This document shows, one piece after another, positions 10,584 to 24,033 of a stretch of 64,000 nt of DNA. The stretch's first letter is position 1; the number at the start of each line of letters is the position of its first letter. The notes beneath the pieces were generated by a model, which saw nothing but the letters and a program-made list of their open reading frames with translations, was not told the origin of the DNA and made no database searches. Made by a program: the position numbers and the translations under genes. Source of the stretch: Enterobacter sp. EA-1 (GTDB taxonomy: Bacteria > Pseudomonadota > Gammaproteobacteria > Enterobacterales > Enterobacteriaceae); NCBI GenBank assembly GCA_002886105.1, contig CP025776.1, forward strand, positions 4,526,001-4,590,000. Reading direction: 5' to 3'.

Positions 10584-10605
10584 TGGTGCCGAAGGCCGGA
10601 CTCGA
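10584..10605 (-). other. Likely island attachment site in the 3' end of leuX
   Basis: P4-type integrases recombine within the 3' end of the tRNA gene, which the island restores. The tRNA end here (GTCCGGCCTTCGGCACCA) borders the integrase side and should be one att repeat. The matching copy would lie left of base 1, so the direct repeat cannot be seen and the exact core is inferred. Confidence 0.5.
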
Positions 10606-10668
10606 ACCGGCACGTATTTCTACGGTTGATTTTGAATCAACTGCGTCTACCGATTTCGCCACTTCGGC
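10584..10668 (-). tRNA. leuX: tRNA-Leu (anticodon CAA)
   Basis: An 85-base class II tRNA. The acceptor stem GCCGAAG pairs with CTTCGGC, the anticodon loop is TTCAAAA (anticodon CAA), there is a long variable arm, the T loop is GGTTCGAGTCC, and an encoded CCA ends the gene. It matches the enterobacterial leuX gene, a common integration site for genomic islands. Confidence 0.96.
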
Positions 10669-10884
10669 ACTGAAGGGGATGCGGAAACGTGTTGGATTAT
10701 ACCTGTCACACGCAGCCATGCAAGCAGCGCCGCGCGTAAGTCATATCAAGTGCTGAAATTTTCAGCGTTGATGCTCTTTCTCCCCCTCTTCTCCCCTTCC
10801 TTCCAACAAATTCACAAAATCTATCTTTTCCTCGGGTTTACATCACTGCGCATTTGTTATGTGATCCCGTTATATATCCCCTTA

Positions 10885-11929
10885 ATGCACCGTCAGGAAA
10901 ACCGATGTGTTTTTACCCGAGTCGATCCAACGCTGGAAAACTACTGGCGCGGGGTGATCCTCTTTGGGAACAATTTCGCAACCTACAAATTCGCGCTGGC
11001 GCATGCGCTGTATGATATCGACCGCAGCAACACCTTCATTTCGTTACAGGATTTAGCGCTTCCCTTTAGCCAGCATATTTGCGCGCATCTTAAACAGGCA
11101 CCCAAACAGATCCTCAACACCACCAATCCTCGGCCCACTTATTACCGCCTGCCTGAACTTTAATAACGGTGAAATCACGCAGGATGAACTGGTACAAGTA
11201 ACGGTAAAGAAAGGCTTTAACGTGGTGTTAAAGGCATTCCACAATGTCAGCGGCGGCCCCATTGAGAAGCAGTTTTTATTGATGAACAGCGGGAAAGCAA
11301 AGGCATCCGCCTGACTGATGACTTTTACCGTTTGACGCAAACAGAGCAGTTTCATAACCTCGTTCATGAGACCGACGCCCGCTGGTCGCTGGTGGAAAAG
11401 GCCTCGGCAAATGAATCTGCCGCCGCAGTTACTGGATGTGCATTACGATGCCGGGCAGCAAACGCTGTTTACTCCAACTCAAACGTGCACGGATCACTCT
11501 GACCAGTTGCCGGAACAGCCTGAATGGCTATCAAAAGGGCACTGTTTTTACTGCAATGCGCCAATAAGCCTCGACGCAGGCCATCCTCTGCTGGCAGATG
11601 TCGATCACTTTATCCCATTGGTGGCGAACAACATGATGCCGTGTGAACCTCAATGGCGTCTGGAACCCGGTACTGGCCTGCCAGAGTTGTAACCGGGGCG
11701 AGCAGGGGGAAATTTGCCCGCGTGCCGGAACTGCACCTGCTTGCACGTTTACACGCTCGTAATGAGTACTTTATTAACAGCCGGTTGCCACTGCATGAAG
11801 CCATTATCAATCAAACCGGCAAGAGCGAACCGAAACGCAGGACATTTTTAAACGATCGCTGGAATGCTGCATTGGCCAGCCGTCTGCAAACCTCGGGCTC
11901 CATTACGCTACGAACAGCGAGTTCTCTGA
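10885..11929 (+). CDS. HNH endonuclease-domain protein
   Basis: About 347 residues. The N-terminal region (DPTLENYWRGVILFGNNFAT, YKFALAHALYDI) is conserved in a family of HNH proteins. The nuclease module has CFYCNAPISL, DVDHFIPL and ACQSCNRGEQG, i.e. two Cys-x-x-Cys pairs and the HNH core. Frame breaks at 11132, 11403 and 11892 are all CCTCGG changes; restoring CCTGG reconnects the protein and ends it at EQRVL, with its TGA overlapping the ATG of the methyltransferase gene. The start codon is uncertain, as another in-frame start may lie nearby. The target is unknown; coupling to a methyltransferase raises the possibility of a modification-dependent or restriction role (inference). Confidence 0.7.
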
Positions 11930-12505
11930 TGACGCTAAATTATTACCAGAACAATGCGCAAACCTTTTCGACGGCACGGTGAATGTCGATATGACCTCGC
12001 TATACGCCGACTTTATCCGCCATCTGCCGCAGCATGCGTTGGTGCTGGATGCGGGTTGTGGCTCCGGTCGCGATGCGCTGGCTTTTTTATCAGCAGGGCT
12101 ACCGGGTAGAGGCGTTTGATGCATCACCCGAGCTGGTCGTGCTGGCTCGCCAGCATACAAACTTACCGGTTAAGCATATGACCTTCACGGAGTTGGACGC
12201 CGTAAAAAATATGAGGGCATCTGGTGCTGCGCTTCGCTATTGCATGTGCCCTATGCCGAATTGCCGTGTCATGGATAAGTTGGCGAATGCACTGAAACCC
12301 GACGGTATCTGGTATCTCTCGTTTAAATATGGCGACGGCGAGCGTGAGCAGGCTGGCCGTCGTTTTAGCGATATGAATGAATCACGCCTCGCGGGGCTTG
12401 ATTGCGGCATTGCCAGATATCGCCGCAGAAGCCGTGTGGACGACGCAAGATAAGCGGCCCGATCGCCACGAAATCTGGCTAAATGCGCTGCTAAAGAAAC
12501 GCTAA
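11929..12505 (+). CDS. Class I SAM-dependent methyltransferase
   Basis: About 190 residues of Rossmann-fold methyltransferase. The N-terminus YYQNNAQTFFDGTVNVDM leads to motif I LDAGCGSGRDALAFL. Next come EAFDASPELVVLARQ (acidic residue of motif II), GIWCCASLLHVP (motif IV region) and LKPDGIWYLSFKYG. The start ATG overlaps the stop of the HNH gene, so the two are translationally coupled. Frame breaks lie near 11965, 12090, 12210 and 12405. The family includes small-molecule and nucleic-acid methyltransferases; there is no NPPY-type motif to prove DNA methylation, so the substrate is open. Confidence 0.75.
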
Positions 12506-12512
12506 ACCGCTT

Positions 12513-12951
<439 letters not shown>

Positions 12952-13187
12952 TTTTCGTTGCTCCTGTAGGGTGTGTACGGCATCTCTTTGAGAATGGTAC
13001 GGACACATTCTGTTGCACAGCCGACAGGCCGAAATAGTCCTATGGAAAATCCTAAAAGCGGGCGGTGGCGGTGCGTCAGCGGGCATCGCTTTGGCGAAAC
13101 GGGCTATCTGTGCGCGCGCAGGCTGCCACGGGATCGCCAGATGCCCTACACTTCATGCGTCCCCCTCTAACTCCGAAGGAATCCGTG

Positions 13188-14204
13188 ATGAGCATCATTA
13201 AAAGTTATGCCGCGCCACACGCCGGCGCTGCGCTGGAGCTACAGGAATACGACGCAGGCCCGCTGGCGGCGGAAGATGTGGAAGTGCAGGTGGATTATTG
13301 CGGGATCTGCCATTCCGATTTGTCGATGATCGACAACGAATGGGGTTTTCTCCCAATACCCGCTGGTCGCCGGGCATGAAGTGATCGGCCGGGTCGTGGA
13401 GCTGGGCAGCGCTGCGCAAAACAAAGGTTTAAAAGTCGGTCAGCGCGTGGGGATCGGCTGGACGGCCAGAAGCTGCGGGCACTGCGATGCCTGTATCAAC
13501 GGCGATCACATCAACTGTAAAGAAGGCGCAGTGCCGACGATCCTCAATCGCGGCGGCTTTGCCGATAAGCTCCGCGCCGACTGGCAATGGGTGATCCTGC
13601 CGGACAGCATTGATATCGAAACCGCCGGGCCACTGCTGTGCGGTGGCATCACCGTGTTTAAACCGCTGCTGATGCATCACATCACCGCCACCAGCCGCGT
13701 CGGGGTGATCGGCATTGGCGGTCTGGGGCATATCGCCATCAAACTGCTGCACGCCATGGGCTGCGAGGTGACCGCGTTCAGCTCTAACCCGTCGAAAGAA
13801 GCGGAAGTGCGCATTATGGGTGCGGACAATGTGGTCAACAGCCGCGATCCGGACGCGCTGAAAGCGCTGGCGGGTCAGTTTGATCTGATCATCAACACCG
13901 TCAATGTGGATCTGAACTGGCAACCTTACTTTGAAGCGCTGACCCATGGGGGCATTTTCACACCGTCGGTGCGGTGCTGAAGCCGCTGGAAGTCCCGGCG
14001 TTTACCCTGATCGCAGGCGATCGCAGCGTCTCCGGTTCTGCCACTGGCACACCCTTTGAGTTGCGTAAGCTGATGAAGTTTGCCGGGCGCGCCAAAGTGG
14101 CGCCGACCACCGAACTGTTCCCGATGTCGCAAATTAATGACGCCTTGCAGCACGTGCGAGACGGCAAAGCCCGTTATCGCGTGGTATTAAAAGCGGATTT
14201 TTAA
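13188..14204 (+). CDS. ahr: NADPH-dependent aldehyde reductase, zinc-type alcohol dehydrogenase
   Basis: About 339 residues of the medium-chain dehydrogenase family, closest to E. coli Ahr (YjgB), which reduces a broad range of aldehydes. Catalytic zinc ligands are in CGICHSDLS and GHEVIG. The structural zinc lobe is [15 protein letters not shown]. The nucleotide-binding loop is [14 protein letters not shown]. The start ATG follows AAGGAATCCGTG. Frame breaks lie near 13355 and 13965. Its position next to leuX is as in E. coli, but the idn (L-idonate) genes that sit beside it in K-12 are absent here. Confidence 0.9.
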
Positions 14205-14212
14205 CAGCGTCA

Positions 14213-14275
14213 CAGGCCGGATACGCTCGCGTTATCCGGCACTTTTCCCCGCTTACCGGGCCTGTAACGCCTTCC
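14213..14275. repeat. REP/BIME-type palindromic element
   Basis: After ahr, GCCGGATACGCTCGCGTTAT is completed by CCGGC at 14216-14240 to form the classic enterobacterial REP palindrome. A second, imperfect arm (TTACCGGGCCTGTAACGCC) follows. It lies between two convergent genes, a typical BIME location, and may attenuate transcription from both sides. Confidence 0.8.
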
Positions 14276-14285
14276 GGATGGGTTA

Positions 14286-15919
14286 TTACGCGATGGCGGC
14301 AAACACTTCGGCAATCGCGACCGCACCCGGATCGCTCACGCCGTCGAGATTTTCACGGTTGACGTACGACGAGCGCCCGGCACCCGCTTTTGCATGGTGG
14401 CAGTGCTGGCTGCGCCGTTTTTCGCAGCAGCAACGGCGGCATCCAACCCGCTGTCACGCAGCGCTTCTAACGCCGGTTGCAGCGCATCGATCAGCGTGCG
14501 ATCGCCGAGATCCGCCCCCGCCATAATGTTTCATCTGCTTCAGACCAAGCAATAACGCATCCGACAACGCTGTCCCGTTGTGCACCGGCCTGCGGCCGTG
14601 AAGAAAATCGACATCAGCACGCCGCTGGAGCCGCCCATCACCGTCGCCAGTCGTTCGCCAACCAGTTGCAGCAACTGCGCCGTATTGTTCAGCGGCAACG
14701 CATTGCTCTCCAGCAGGCGCACGATCTCCCGCGCCCCTTCGGCGAACGTTGAGCCGGTATCGCCGTCTCCGACTTTCGCATCCAGCGCGTTGAGGCGGTT
14801 CTCAAGGCCAATCAGCGTCTGTGCCGCGTTGCTGACCAGCGCTCTTACCTGCGGGTTCTCTGACGGTTCACTCTCCAGCCCGGTATAGACGGCGCTATGC
14901 GGCTGCGTTTTCATCGGTGCGAACGGTACCGGCTTCTGCCAGCCGACCGTCTGCACCTCGGCGCAAATCGCCTGTTCAAACACATCGTTCAGGCGCAGCA
15001 ATGACAGTGAAAAACCTTTCATATCCAGTGAGCTGACCAGCGGCGCGGGGCCGATCAGATAGGCAATCTGATCTTTCAGCGCAGAATGAGCCAGCTCTTT
15101 GGTCAGCAACGCCATCTCCAGCGCCGACACGCCGCCAAGGTTGTTGATCAACACCACCACGCGATCGTCGCCCACCGCCGCTTTGAGCGGTTGTACCAGC
15201 GTCTCAATCAACGCCTTGCTGTTATGCGTATCGACGACGCTGGCACCCGGTTCACCGTGAATGCCCAGCCCCAGTTCGACTTTACCGCGCTGAATGCGCC
15301 CCTCTTCTTCGCTGTCGCTTCCCGGCAGGTTGCAAGTCTCCATTGCCGGTGCCAAGACTGTGGACACTGTCGCAAGCCCGGCGGGCGATATCGCGCACTT
15401 CGCTGAGCGACTTACCGTGCTCGGCGGCGTAGCCCGCAATCTTATGCACCAGCGCTGTCCCGGCGATGCCGCGCGGCTGTTTATTGTCCGGCAGAGCGAT
15501 GTCGTCCGCGACAATCACCATCTCCACTTTCAGGCCGTAGCGTTTGGCTTTTTCCGCCGCCAGACCGAAGTTCAGCCGATCGCCGGTGTAGTTCTTCACA
15601 ATCAGCAGGCAGCCGCGATCGCCGGTGACGGCGACAATCGCGTTCAGTACGGCGTCTACGCTGGGCGAGGCAAACACATCACCGCAGACGGCGGCCGTCA
15701 GCATCCCTTTGCCGACAAACCCGGCATGCGCCGGTTCATGGCCGGAGCCGCCGCCGGAAATCACCGCCACGCGGCTTTTATCCCAGTCGGCGCGGGCGAC
15801 AATGCGAATGGCAGGATCGATATCAAGTCGGACGAGGTTGCCGTGCGGAGCTGAGATTACCAAACCTTCAATGGCGTCATTGACCAGTTGTTTGCGGTCA
15901 TTGAAAAGAATCTGGACAT
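14286..15919 (-). CDS. ATP-dependent dihydroxyacetone kinase (DhaK-DhaL fusion)
   Basis: Phosphorylates dihydroxyacetone to DHAP with ATP. The N-terminal DhaK half shows VISGGGSGHEPAHAGFVGKG and MGIHGEPGAS, whose His binds the substrate covalently in this family. The C-terminal DhaL half has LDAKVGDGDTGSTF (Mg-ADP-binding Asp cluster) and MGGSSGVLMSIFF. About 545 residues, similar to the one-chain Citrobacter freundii enzyme and unlike the PTS-dependent DhaKLM of E. coli. I start at MSRFFFNDRKQLV, which needs one T restored in a T run near 15908. Other breaks are near 15340, 14580 and 14380. No other glycerol or Dha gene adjoins, so the physiological source of substrate is unclear. Confidence 0.85.
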
Positions 15920-16006
15920 GGTCTTCCACTAATTGGTAAACGGTATGCAAAAGCATAGTCTCTGGTGCGAAGAAGCGCGCAAAGAACAGATTTTACTGAG
16001 AAGCAC

Positions 16007-16497
16007 TTACGGTACGGTACGCCCAAAGCTGGTGGTATAACCGCGCAATTGGCGTAGGTGCTCGAGACGGTGACTCTGCCAGAACGCCCCGGCGATCGCC
16101 GGGATCAACAGGCCGCCGTGCACATAGAGCGAAAGGCGTTCATCCAGCAGAATAAAACCGGCGATAGCCGGGGGCAAAAACATAAAGCACTGGAACTCCT
16201 GCGCCTTTTCAGCGGTATCAAAGCGGGATAACACGCGGTCTGCCTGTTCCTCTTCTGGCGAGCCAGCCGGACAGTCCCGACGGCGCGCGCCAGCGCATCC
16301 GCGCGGCGGGTCAGCCAGCTTACCAGCCCCAACGCCAGCAGCGTGACCAGCACTTCCACTGCCAGCACCACACTGTCGCCAACCAGAGAAGCAAACCACT
16401 GCGCGCCAATCACCGCCACCGTAAGAACCGAACTCAGCATCCCGCAGAGAAAAATAGAAGAGAAACGAACAACCGTACGGGTAACCCACTGCAACAT
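16007..16497 (-). CDS. Small inner-membrane protein of unknown function
   Basis: About 163 residues once a break near 16250 is joined. The N-terminal half has two hydrophobic segments (around IFLCGMLSSVLTVAVIGAQW and VLAVEVLVTLLALGLVSWL) with a basic loop RRADALARAVGTVRLAR. The C-terminal half has further hydrophobic stretches (CFMFLPPAIAGFILL, GGLLIPAIAGAFW). I do not recognise a family with certainty. It lies downstream of lptG on the same strand with about 53 bases between them, so it could be cotranscribed, but it has no known link to LPS export. Confidence 0.6.
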
Positions 16498-16549
16498 GCG
16501 CGGCTCCTTGCACTTGTAAAAAAGAGGCCGCAGCCTCTTGATGTACTGA

Positions 16550-17635
16550 TTAACTTTTTTTCATCATCAGCCACAAGCTGATCACGAAGAACGTGGCGCT
16601 TGGCAACAACGCGCCCACCACAGGGGGGAATGCCGTAAACCAGCGTCAGCGGGCCGAAAATCTTGTCCAGCACGTAGAAGACAAAGCCGAAACTGATGCC
16701 CGTTACCACACGCACGCCCATCGCCACGCTGCGCAGCGGGCCGAAGATGAACGACAGCGCCATCAGCATCATCACCGCCACGGAAAGCGGCTGGAAGATT
16801 TTGCTCCACATATTAAGCTGGTAGCGCCCGGAGTCCCCGGCCGCTCGACTTCAGGTACTTCACATAGTTGTGTAGGCCGCTTATCGACAGTGCATCCGGA
16901 TCCAGCGCCACAACGCCCAGTTTGTCCGGCGTGAGGTTGGTTTTCCGGTGCTGCTCACGGTCTGTGTACCGGTCACCTGCTTCGGATTGGTGAGGTTGGA
17001 CTCATCCACCTGCGACAGACGCCAGATTTTCTGTTCTGTATCGAACTTCGCCGATGCCGCATAGCGCACAGACTGTAAACGGCGCTGATTATTGAACGCG
17101 TAAATACTCACGCCGCCCAGTTCATCGTCGCCTTTCACCCGTTCAATATAAACAAAGTCATTGCCGTCTTTTTGCCCACAAGCCTTGCTGGGTGGAAAGC
17201 AGTGAACCGCCATACATCGACTGCGCACGCTGGTTACGCGCCATTTGCTCACCCTGCGGCGCGACCCACTCACCAATTGCCATCGTCAGCAACACCAGCG
17301 GAATGGCGGTTTTCATCACCGACAGCGCAACCTGCATACGGGTGAAGCCGGAGGCCTGCATCACCACCAGCTCACTGCGCTGCGCCAGCATGCCAAGCCC
17401 CAGCAGTGCGCCGAGCAGCGCCGCCATCGGGAAGAAGACCTGAATATCTTTCGGCACGCTGAGAATGGTATACAGCCCCGCGCCCAGTGCGTCGTAACTG
17501 CCCTGCCCGGCTTTTTTTAAGCTGGTCGACAAACTTGATGATGCCGGAGAGCGACACCAGCATGAATAACGTCATCATGATGGTGGTAAAAATGGTTTTA
17601 CCGATATAGCGGTCAAGTACGCCAAAAGCCTGCAT
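16550..17635 (-). CDS. lptG: LPS export ABC transporter permease LptG
   Basis: Inner-membrane permease that, with LptF and the LptB ATPase, extracts LPS and passes it to LptC. About 360 residues: N-terminal membrane block (RYIGKTIFTTIMMTLFMLVS, then the coupling region LGLGMLAQRSELVVMQASG), a periplasmic beta-jellyroll region (YIERVKGDDELGGVSIYAF), and three C-terminal helices ending SLWLMMKKS. Frame breaks lie near 17510, 17180, 16940, 16830 and 16615. Its ATG overlaps the lptF stop by one base (TAATG), the conserved arrangement. Confidence 0.93.
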
Positions 17636-18741
17636 TATACCGCTCCTCTACGGGCAAAACGGGCGCGAACCCGGCGCATCGGCACCGTATCCCACATGTT
17701 TAACGCCACCGCCAGCGCCAGATAAGCAAGGTTAACGCCCCACATCCAGATCATCGGATCCAGTTTGCCTTTCGCGCCATTTGAACGCAGCGAGGTTTGC
17801 AGCAGGAAGAAAACCGGTGTACAGCAACATGGCGGGCAGCATGGAGAGCACGCGCCCCTGACGCGGGTTGACCACGCTAAGCGGGACCACCATCAGCGCC
17901 ATCATAAAGACCGTAAACACCAGCGTTAAACGCCAGTGCAGCTCCGCGCTGGCGCGGGGTTATCTGTGCTGAACAGGGTGCGCATGTCCATCTGTTCGGT
18001 ATCGGAGGGATCCAGCGTAACGGTCTGGTGGCCGATAATCGCCCCCGGTAGTTCTGGAAATCGGTAATGCGGAAGTCACGCAGCATCGCCGTGCCTTCAA
18101 AGCGCGTCCCTGAATTGAGCGTGACGACCTGCGAGCCGTCTTTATGCTGTGAAATGTGGCCGGAGTCCGCCACCACGACCGACGGGCGGGCATTGCCTTT
18201 CTCGGGCGGATTTGCGCGAGGAACACGTTATGGAACGTACTGCCTTCTACGCCTTCAATAAACAGCACCGAGTTGCCGTCCGTCGCTTGCTGGAACTGCC
18301 CCTGCGCCAGCGCGGCCATGCCGGGGTTGGCTTTTGGCGTCCGCCAGTACCTGATCCTGATGGCGGGATGACCACGGGCCAGCCCACATCACGTTCACCG
18401 CCGCAATAGCGCCGGTAAACAACGCCAGAATCATCGCCGCTTTTACCAGCACGCCACGGCTCAGGCCACAGGCGTGCATGACCGTGATTTCACTTTCAGT
18501 ATAAAGTTTGCCCAGCGTCATGAGCAGGCCGAGAAACAGGCTCAATGGAAGGATAAGCTGCGCCATCTCAGGCACGCCCAAACCCAGCAGTGAGAGCACG
18601 AGGTTGGTGGGGGATCTCACCGTCTGCCGCTGCGCCTAAAATCCTGACCAGTTTTTGACAAAAGAAAATCAAAAGCAGGATGAATAGGATCGCAAGCTGG
18701 CTTTTTAGCGTCTCCCGCGCCAGATATCTTATGATTATCAC
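17635..18741 (-). CDS. lptF: LPS export ABC transporter permease LptF
   Basis: Second permease of the LptB2FG extractor. The start is GTG ([20 protein letters not shown]), as in E. coli lptF. Visible blocks are [36 protein letters not shown] (coupling helix) and [19 protein letters not shown]. The periplasmic domain includes [20 protein letters not shown], and the C-terminal helices [20 protein letters not shown]. About 366 residues; breaks near 18610, 18350, 18190, 18050, 17955 and 17820. It is divergent from pepA, with 265 bases between starts that should hold promoters for both. Confidence 0.93.
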
Positions 18742-18969
18742 TTTAATTACGCCCGTAAAAACCAGTCTTTTCCGGAAAATCGCTTGTTTCATGGCTTAAA
18801 CGTCATTTATTCTCTTGAGTCGTCGAAATGATCGCTAAGATTAATATACTCAGCGGATACGTGCGTAAGACCCGATTCTGACGTGCCGAAACCGAAGTAA
18901 CATTAAGATTAACACGAAGTCACCGCAACAGCGGACATGAGTTACGAAAGCTTGCAATTCTATCCGTAG

Positions 18970-20512
<1,543 letters not shown>

Positions 20513-20520
20513 TGTAAAGT

Positions 20521-20594
20521 CCCCTCACTCCTAACCCTCTCCCCAAAGGGGCGAGGGAATCGCCTCTCCCTTAGGAGAGGGCCGGGGGTGAGGG
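20521..20594. repeat. Dispersed palindromic repeat, copy 1
   Basis: Begins CCCCTCACTCCTAACCCTCT and ends with the complementary GGGGGTGAGGG. Inside it are short self-complementary blocks (CCTCTCCCTTAGGAGAGG). The same family recurs as a longer element at 31667-31786. It looks like a small non-coding mobile palindrome that could fold into a long hairpin in the pepA-holC transcript. Confidence 0.7.
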
Positions 20595-20632
20595 TATGAG
20601 ATTTAAATCCACCACAAGAAACCCCATATATT

Positions 20633-21073
20633 ATGAAGACTGCAACGTTCTATCTTCTGGACAACGACAACACCGCCGATGGCTTAAACGCCGTGGAACA
20701 GCTGGTGTGAGATTGCCGCAGAACGTTGGCGCAATGGCAAACGCGTGTTGATCGCCTGTGCCGATGAGCAACAGGCTATCCGGCTGGATGAAGCGCTGTG
20801 GGCGCGTCCGCCGGAAAGCTTTGTGCCGCACAACTGGCGGGCGAAGGTCCGCGCGGCGGTGCGCTGGTTGAGCTGGCCTCGGCCGCAAAAGCGCAGCAGC
20901 AGCCCACGCGATGTATTAATCAGCCTGCGGGTGGAATTTGCAGATTTTGCCACCGCTTTCACAGAAGTGATAGACTTCGTCCCTTACGAAGACTCTCTGA
21001 AACAACTGGCGCGCGAACGCTATAAAGCCTACCGCGTGGCCGGTTTCAACCTGAACACGGCAACCGGAAATAA
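20633..21073 (+). CDS. holC: DNA polymerase III subunit chi
   Basis: The chi subunit of the clamp-loader complex; with psi (HolD) it links the polymerase III holoenzyme to SSB. About 147 residues: [57 protein letters not shown] and [20 protein letters not shown] are all recognisable chi segments. Breaks lie near 20705, 20830-20880 and 21062, where CCGG replaces an expected CCTGG. The restored stop TAA overlaps the valS ATG by one base, as in E. coli. Confidence 0.92.
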
Positions 21074-23939
21074 TGGAAAAGACATACAACCCCAAAGATA
21101 TCGAACAGCCGCTGTACGAGCAGTGGGAAAAGCAGGGCTATTTCAAACCCAACGGTGATGAAAGCCGGAAAGCTTCTGCATCATGATCCCGCCGCCGAAC
21201 GTCACCGGCAGTTTGCATATGGGCCACGCCTTCCAGCAAACCATTATGGATACCATGATCCGTTACCAGCGCATGCAGGGCAAAAAACACCCTGTGGCAG
21301 GCGGGGACTGACCATGCCGGTATCGCCACCCAGATGGTGGTTGAACGTAAAATTGCCGCGGAAGAAGGGAAAACCCGCCACGACTACGGTCGCGACGCCT
21401 TTATCGACAAAATCTGGCAGTGGAAAGCCGAATCTGGCGGCACCATTACCCGCCAGATGCGCCGTCTCGGTAACTCTGTGGACTGGGATCGCGAACGTTT
21501 CACCATGGATGAAGGCCTCTCCAATGCAGTGAAAGAGGTGTTCGTCCGCCTGTATAAAGAAGATCTGATCTACCGTGGCAAACGCCCGGTGAACTGGGAT
21601 CCGAAACTGCGCACGGCGATCTCCGATCTGGAAGTGGAAAATCGCGAGTCGAAAGGCTCCATGTGGCATATCCGTTACCCGCTGGCCGATGGCGCGAAAA
21701 CCGCCGACGGTAAGATTACCACCGGGTGGTCGCCACCACCCGTCCGGAAACGCTGCTCGGTGATACCGGCGTAGCGGTAAACCCGGAAGATCCGCGTTAT
21801 AAAGATCTGATCGGCAAATTTGTGGTACTGCCGCTGGTGAACCGCCGTATTCCGATCGTTGGCGATGAACACGCCGACATGGAAAAAGGCACCGGCTGCG
21901 TGAAAATCACCCCGGCGCACGACTTTAACGACTACGAAGTTGGTCGTCGTCACAAGCTGCCGATGATCAATATCCTGACCTTTGACGGCGATATCCGAGA
22001 AAGCGCGCAGGTGTACGACACCAACGGCAACGAATCCGACGTTTACCCGGCAGACATTCCGGCGGAGTTCCAGAAACTGGAGCGTTTTGCCGCGCGTAAA
22101 GCGATGGTCGCCGCGGTAGACGCGCTCGGCCTGCTGGAAGAGATTAAACCGCACGATCTGACCGTACCGTACGGCGATCGCGGCGGCGTGGTCATTGAAC
22201 CGATGCTGACCGACCAGTGGTACGTCCGTGCCGACGTGCTGGCAAAACCGGCAGTCGAAGCGGTGGAAAACGGCGACATCCAGTTCGTGCCGAAGCAGTA
22301 CGAAAACATGTACTTCTCCGGATGCGCGATATTCAGGACTGGTGTATCTCCCGCCAGTTGTGGTGGGGCCACCGTATTCCGGCCCCGGTACGACAACGAT
22401 GGCAACGTATTCGTCGGCCGCAGCGAAGAGGAAGTGCGTCAGGAAAACAACCTGTCCGCCGATGTCGCCCTGCGCCGAGGACGAAGACGTGCTGGACACC
22501 CGGTTCTCCCTCCGCGCTGTGGACTTTCTCCACCCTCGGCTGGCCGGAAAACACCGACGCGCTGCGTCAGTTCCACCCGACCAGCGTGATGGTCAGCGGC
22601 TTCGACATTATCTTCTTCTGGATCGCGCGCATGATCATGATGACCATGCACTTTATCAAAGACGAAGATGGCAAGCCGCAGGTACCGTTTAAAACCGTCT
22701 ATATGACCGGTCTGATTCGTGATGACGAAGGCCAGAAGATGTCCAAATCCAAGGGTAACGTCATTGACCCGCTGGATATGGTGGACGGGATTTCGCTGGC
22801 GGATCTGCTGGAAAAACGCACCGGCAACATGATGCAGCCGCAGCTGGCGGAAAAAATCCGCAAGCGCACCGAGAAGCAGTTCCCGGACGGCATCGAGCCG
22901 CACGGCACCGACGCCCTGCGCTTTACCCTCGGCGGCGCTGGCCTCTACCGGCCGCGACATCAACTGGGATATGAAGCGCCCTCGGAAGGTTACCGTAACT
23001 TCTGTAACAAGCTGTGGAACGCCAGCCGCTTTGTGCTGATGAACACCGAAGATCAGGATTGCGGCTTCAACGGCGGCGAAAAAGTGCTGTCGCTGGCGGA
23101 CCGCTGGATCCTCGCCGAGTTCAACCAGACCATTAAGGCTTACCGCGACGCGCTGGATAACTTCCGCTTTGATATTGCGGCAGGCATCCTGTACGAGTTC
23201 ACACCGGAACCAGTTCTGCGACTGGTACACCGGAACTGACCAAGCCAGTCATGAACGGCGGTTCTGAAGCGGAACTGCGCGGCACGCGTAATACGCTGGT
23301 CACCGTGCTGGAAGGTTTGCTGCGTCTTGCGCACCCGATCATTCCGTTTATCACCGAGACTATCTGGCAGCGCGTAAAAGTGCTGAAAGGCATCACCGCC
23401 GATACCATCATGCTGCAACCGTTCCCGGCGTTCGACGCCTCTCAGGTGGATGAAAACGCGCTGGCGGACACCGAATGGCTGAAGCAGGCGATCATTGCCG
23501 TACGTAACATCCGTGCGGAAATGAACATCTCTCCGGGTAAACCGCTGGAACTGCTGCTGCGTAGCGCAAGCGACGATGCAAAACGTCGTGTGAACGACAA
23601 CCTGAGCTTCCTGCAAACGCTGGCGCGCCCTCGGATAGCATTACTATCCTGCCTGCTGACGAGAAAGGCCCGGTTTCGGTCACCAAGATTGTTGACGGCG
23701 CAGAGTTGCTGATCCCGATGGCGGGGCTTATCGACAAAGACGCCGAACTGGCGCGTCTGGCGAAAGAAGTCGCTAAAGTGGATCAGGAAATTGGGCGTAT
23801 CGAAAGCAAACTCGGCAACGAAGGCTTTGTCGCACGCGCACCGGAAGCGGTGATTGCGAAAGAGCGTGAGAAGCTGGAAGGCTATGCGGAAGCGAAAGCG
23901 AAGCTGATTGAACAGCAGGCCGTTATCGCCGCACTGTAA
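21073..23939 (+). CDS. valS: Valyl-tRNA synthetase
   Basis: Class I synthetase charging tRNA-Val, about 951 residues. HIGH region [14 protein letters not shown] (about 21190); the editing domain begins around [19 protein letters not shown] and includes [15 protein letters not shown]; the KMSKS loop is [16 protein letters not shown] (about 22733). The C-terminal coiled coil ([20 protein letters not shown]) ends the protein. At least ten indels break the frame; CCGAGG at 22479 and CCTCGG at 22927, 22983 and 23632 are places where a Dcm site restores the known protein. Last gene of the pepA-holC-valS set, followed by a strong terminator. Confidence 0.96.
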
Positions 23940-23950
23940 TCACGTCGCAT

Positions 23951-23984
23951 AAAAAAAACCGGGCTATGATGCCCGGTTTTTTTA
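23951..23984. terminator. Bidirectional Rho-independent terminator after valS
   Basis: ACCGGGC and GCCCGGT form a GC-rich stem around TATGAT, flanked by an A run on the left and a T run on the right. It can terminate valS and also the convergent yjgN. Confidence 0.9.
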
Positions 23985-24033
23985 TTGGCTGGCCGGATAA
24001 GACGTTGAGCGCCGTCCGGCAAAAGCGGTCACA

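Noticed and set aside
21675-22499. A 274-codon ORF on the minus strand inside valS.
   Set aside because: It is antisense to a conserved coding region, has no recognisable domain, and its composition follows from valS codon bias.
22439-23230. Another long minus-strand ORF (263 codons) inside valS.
   Set aside because: Antisense shadow in GC-rich coding sequence with no known motif.
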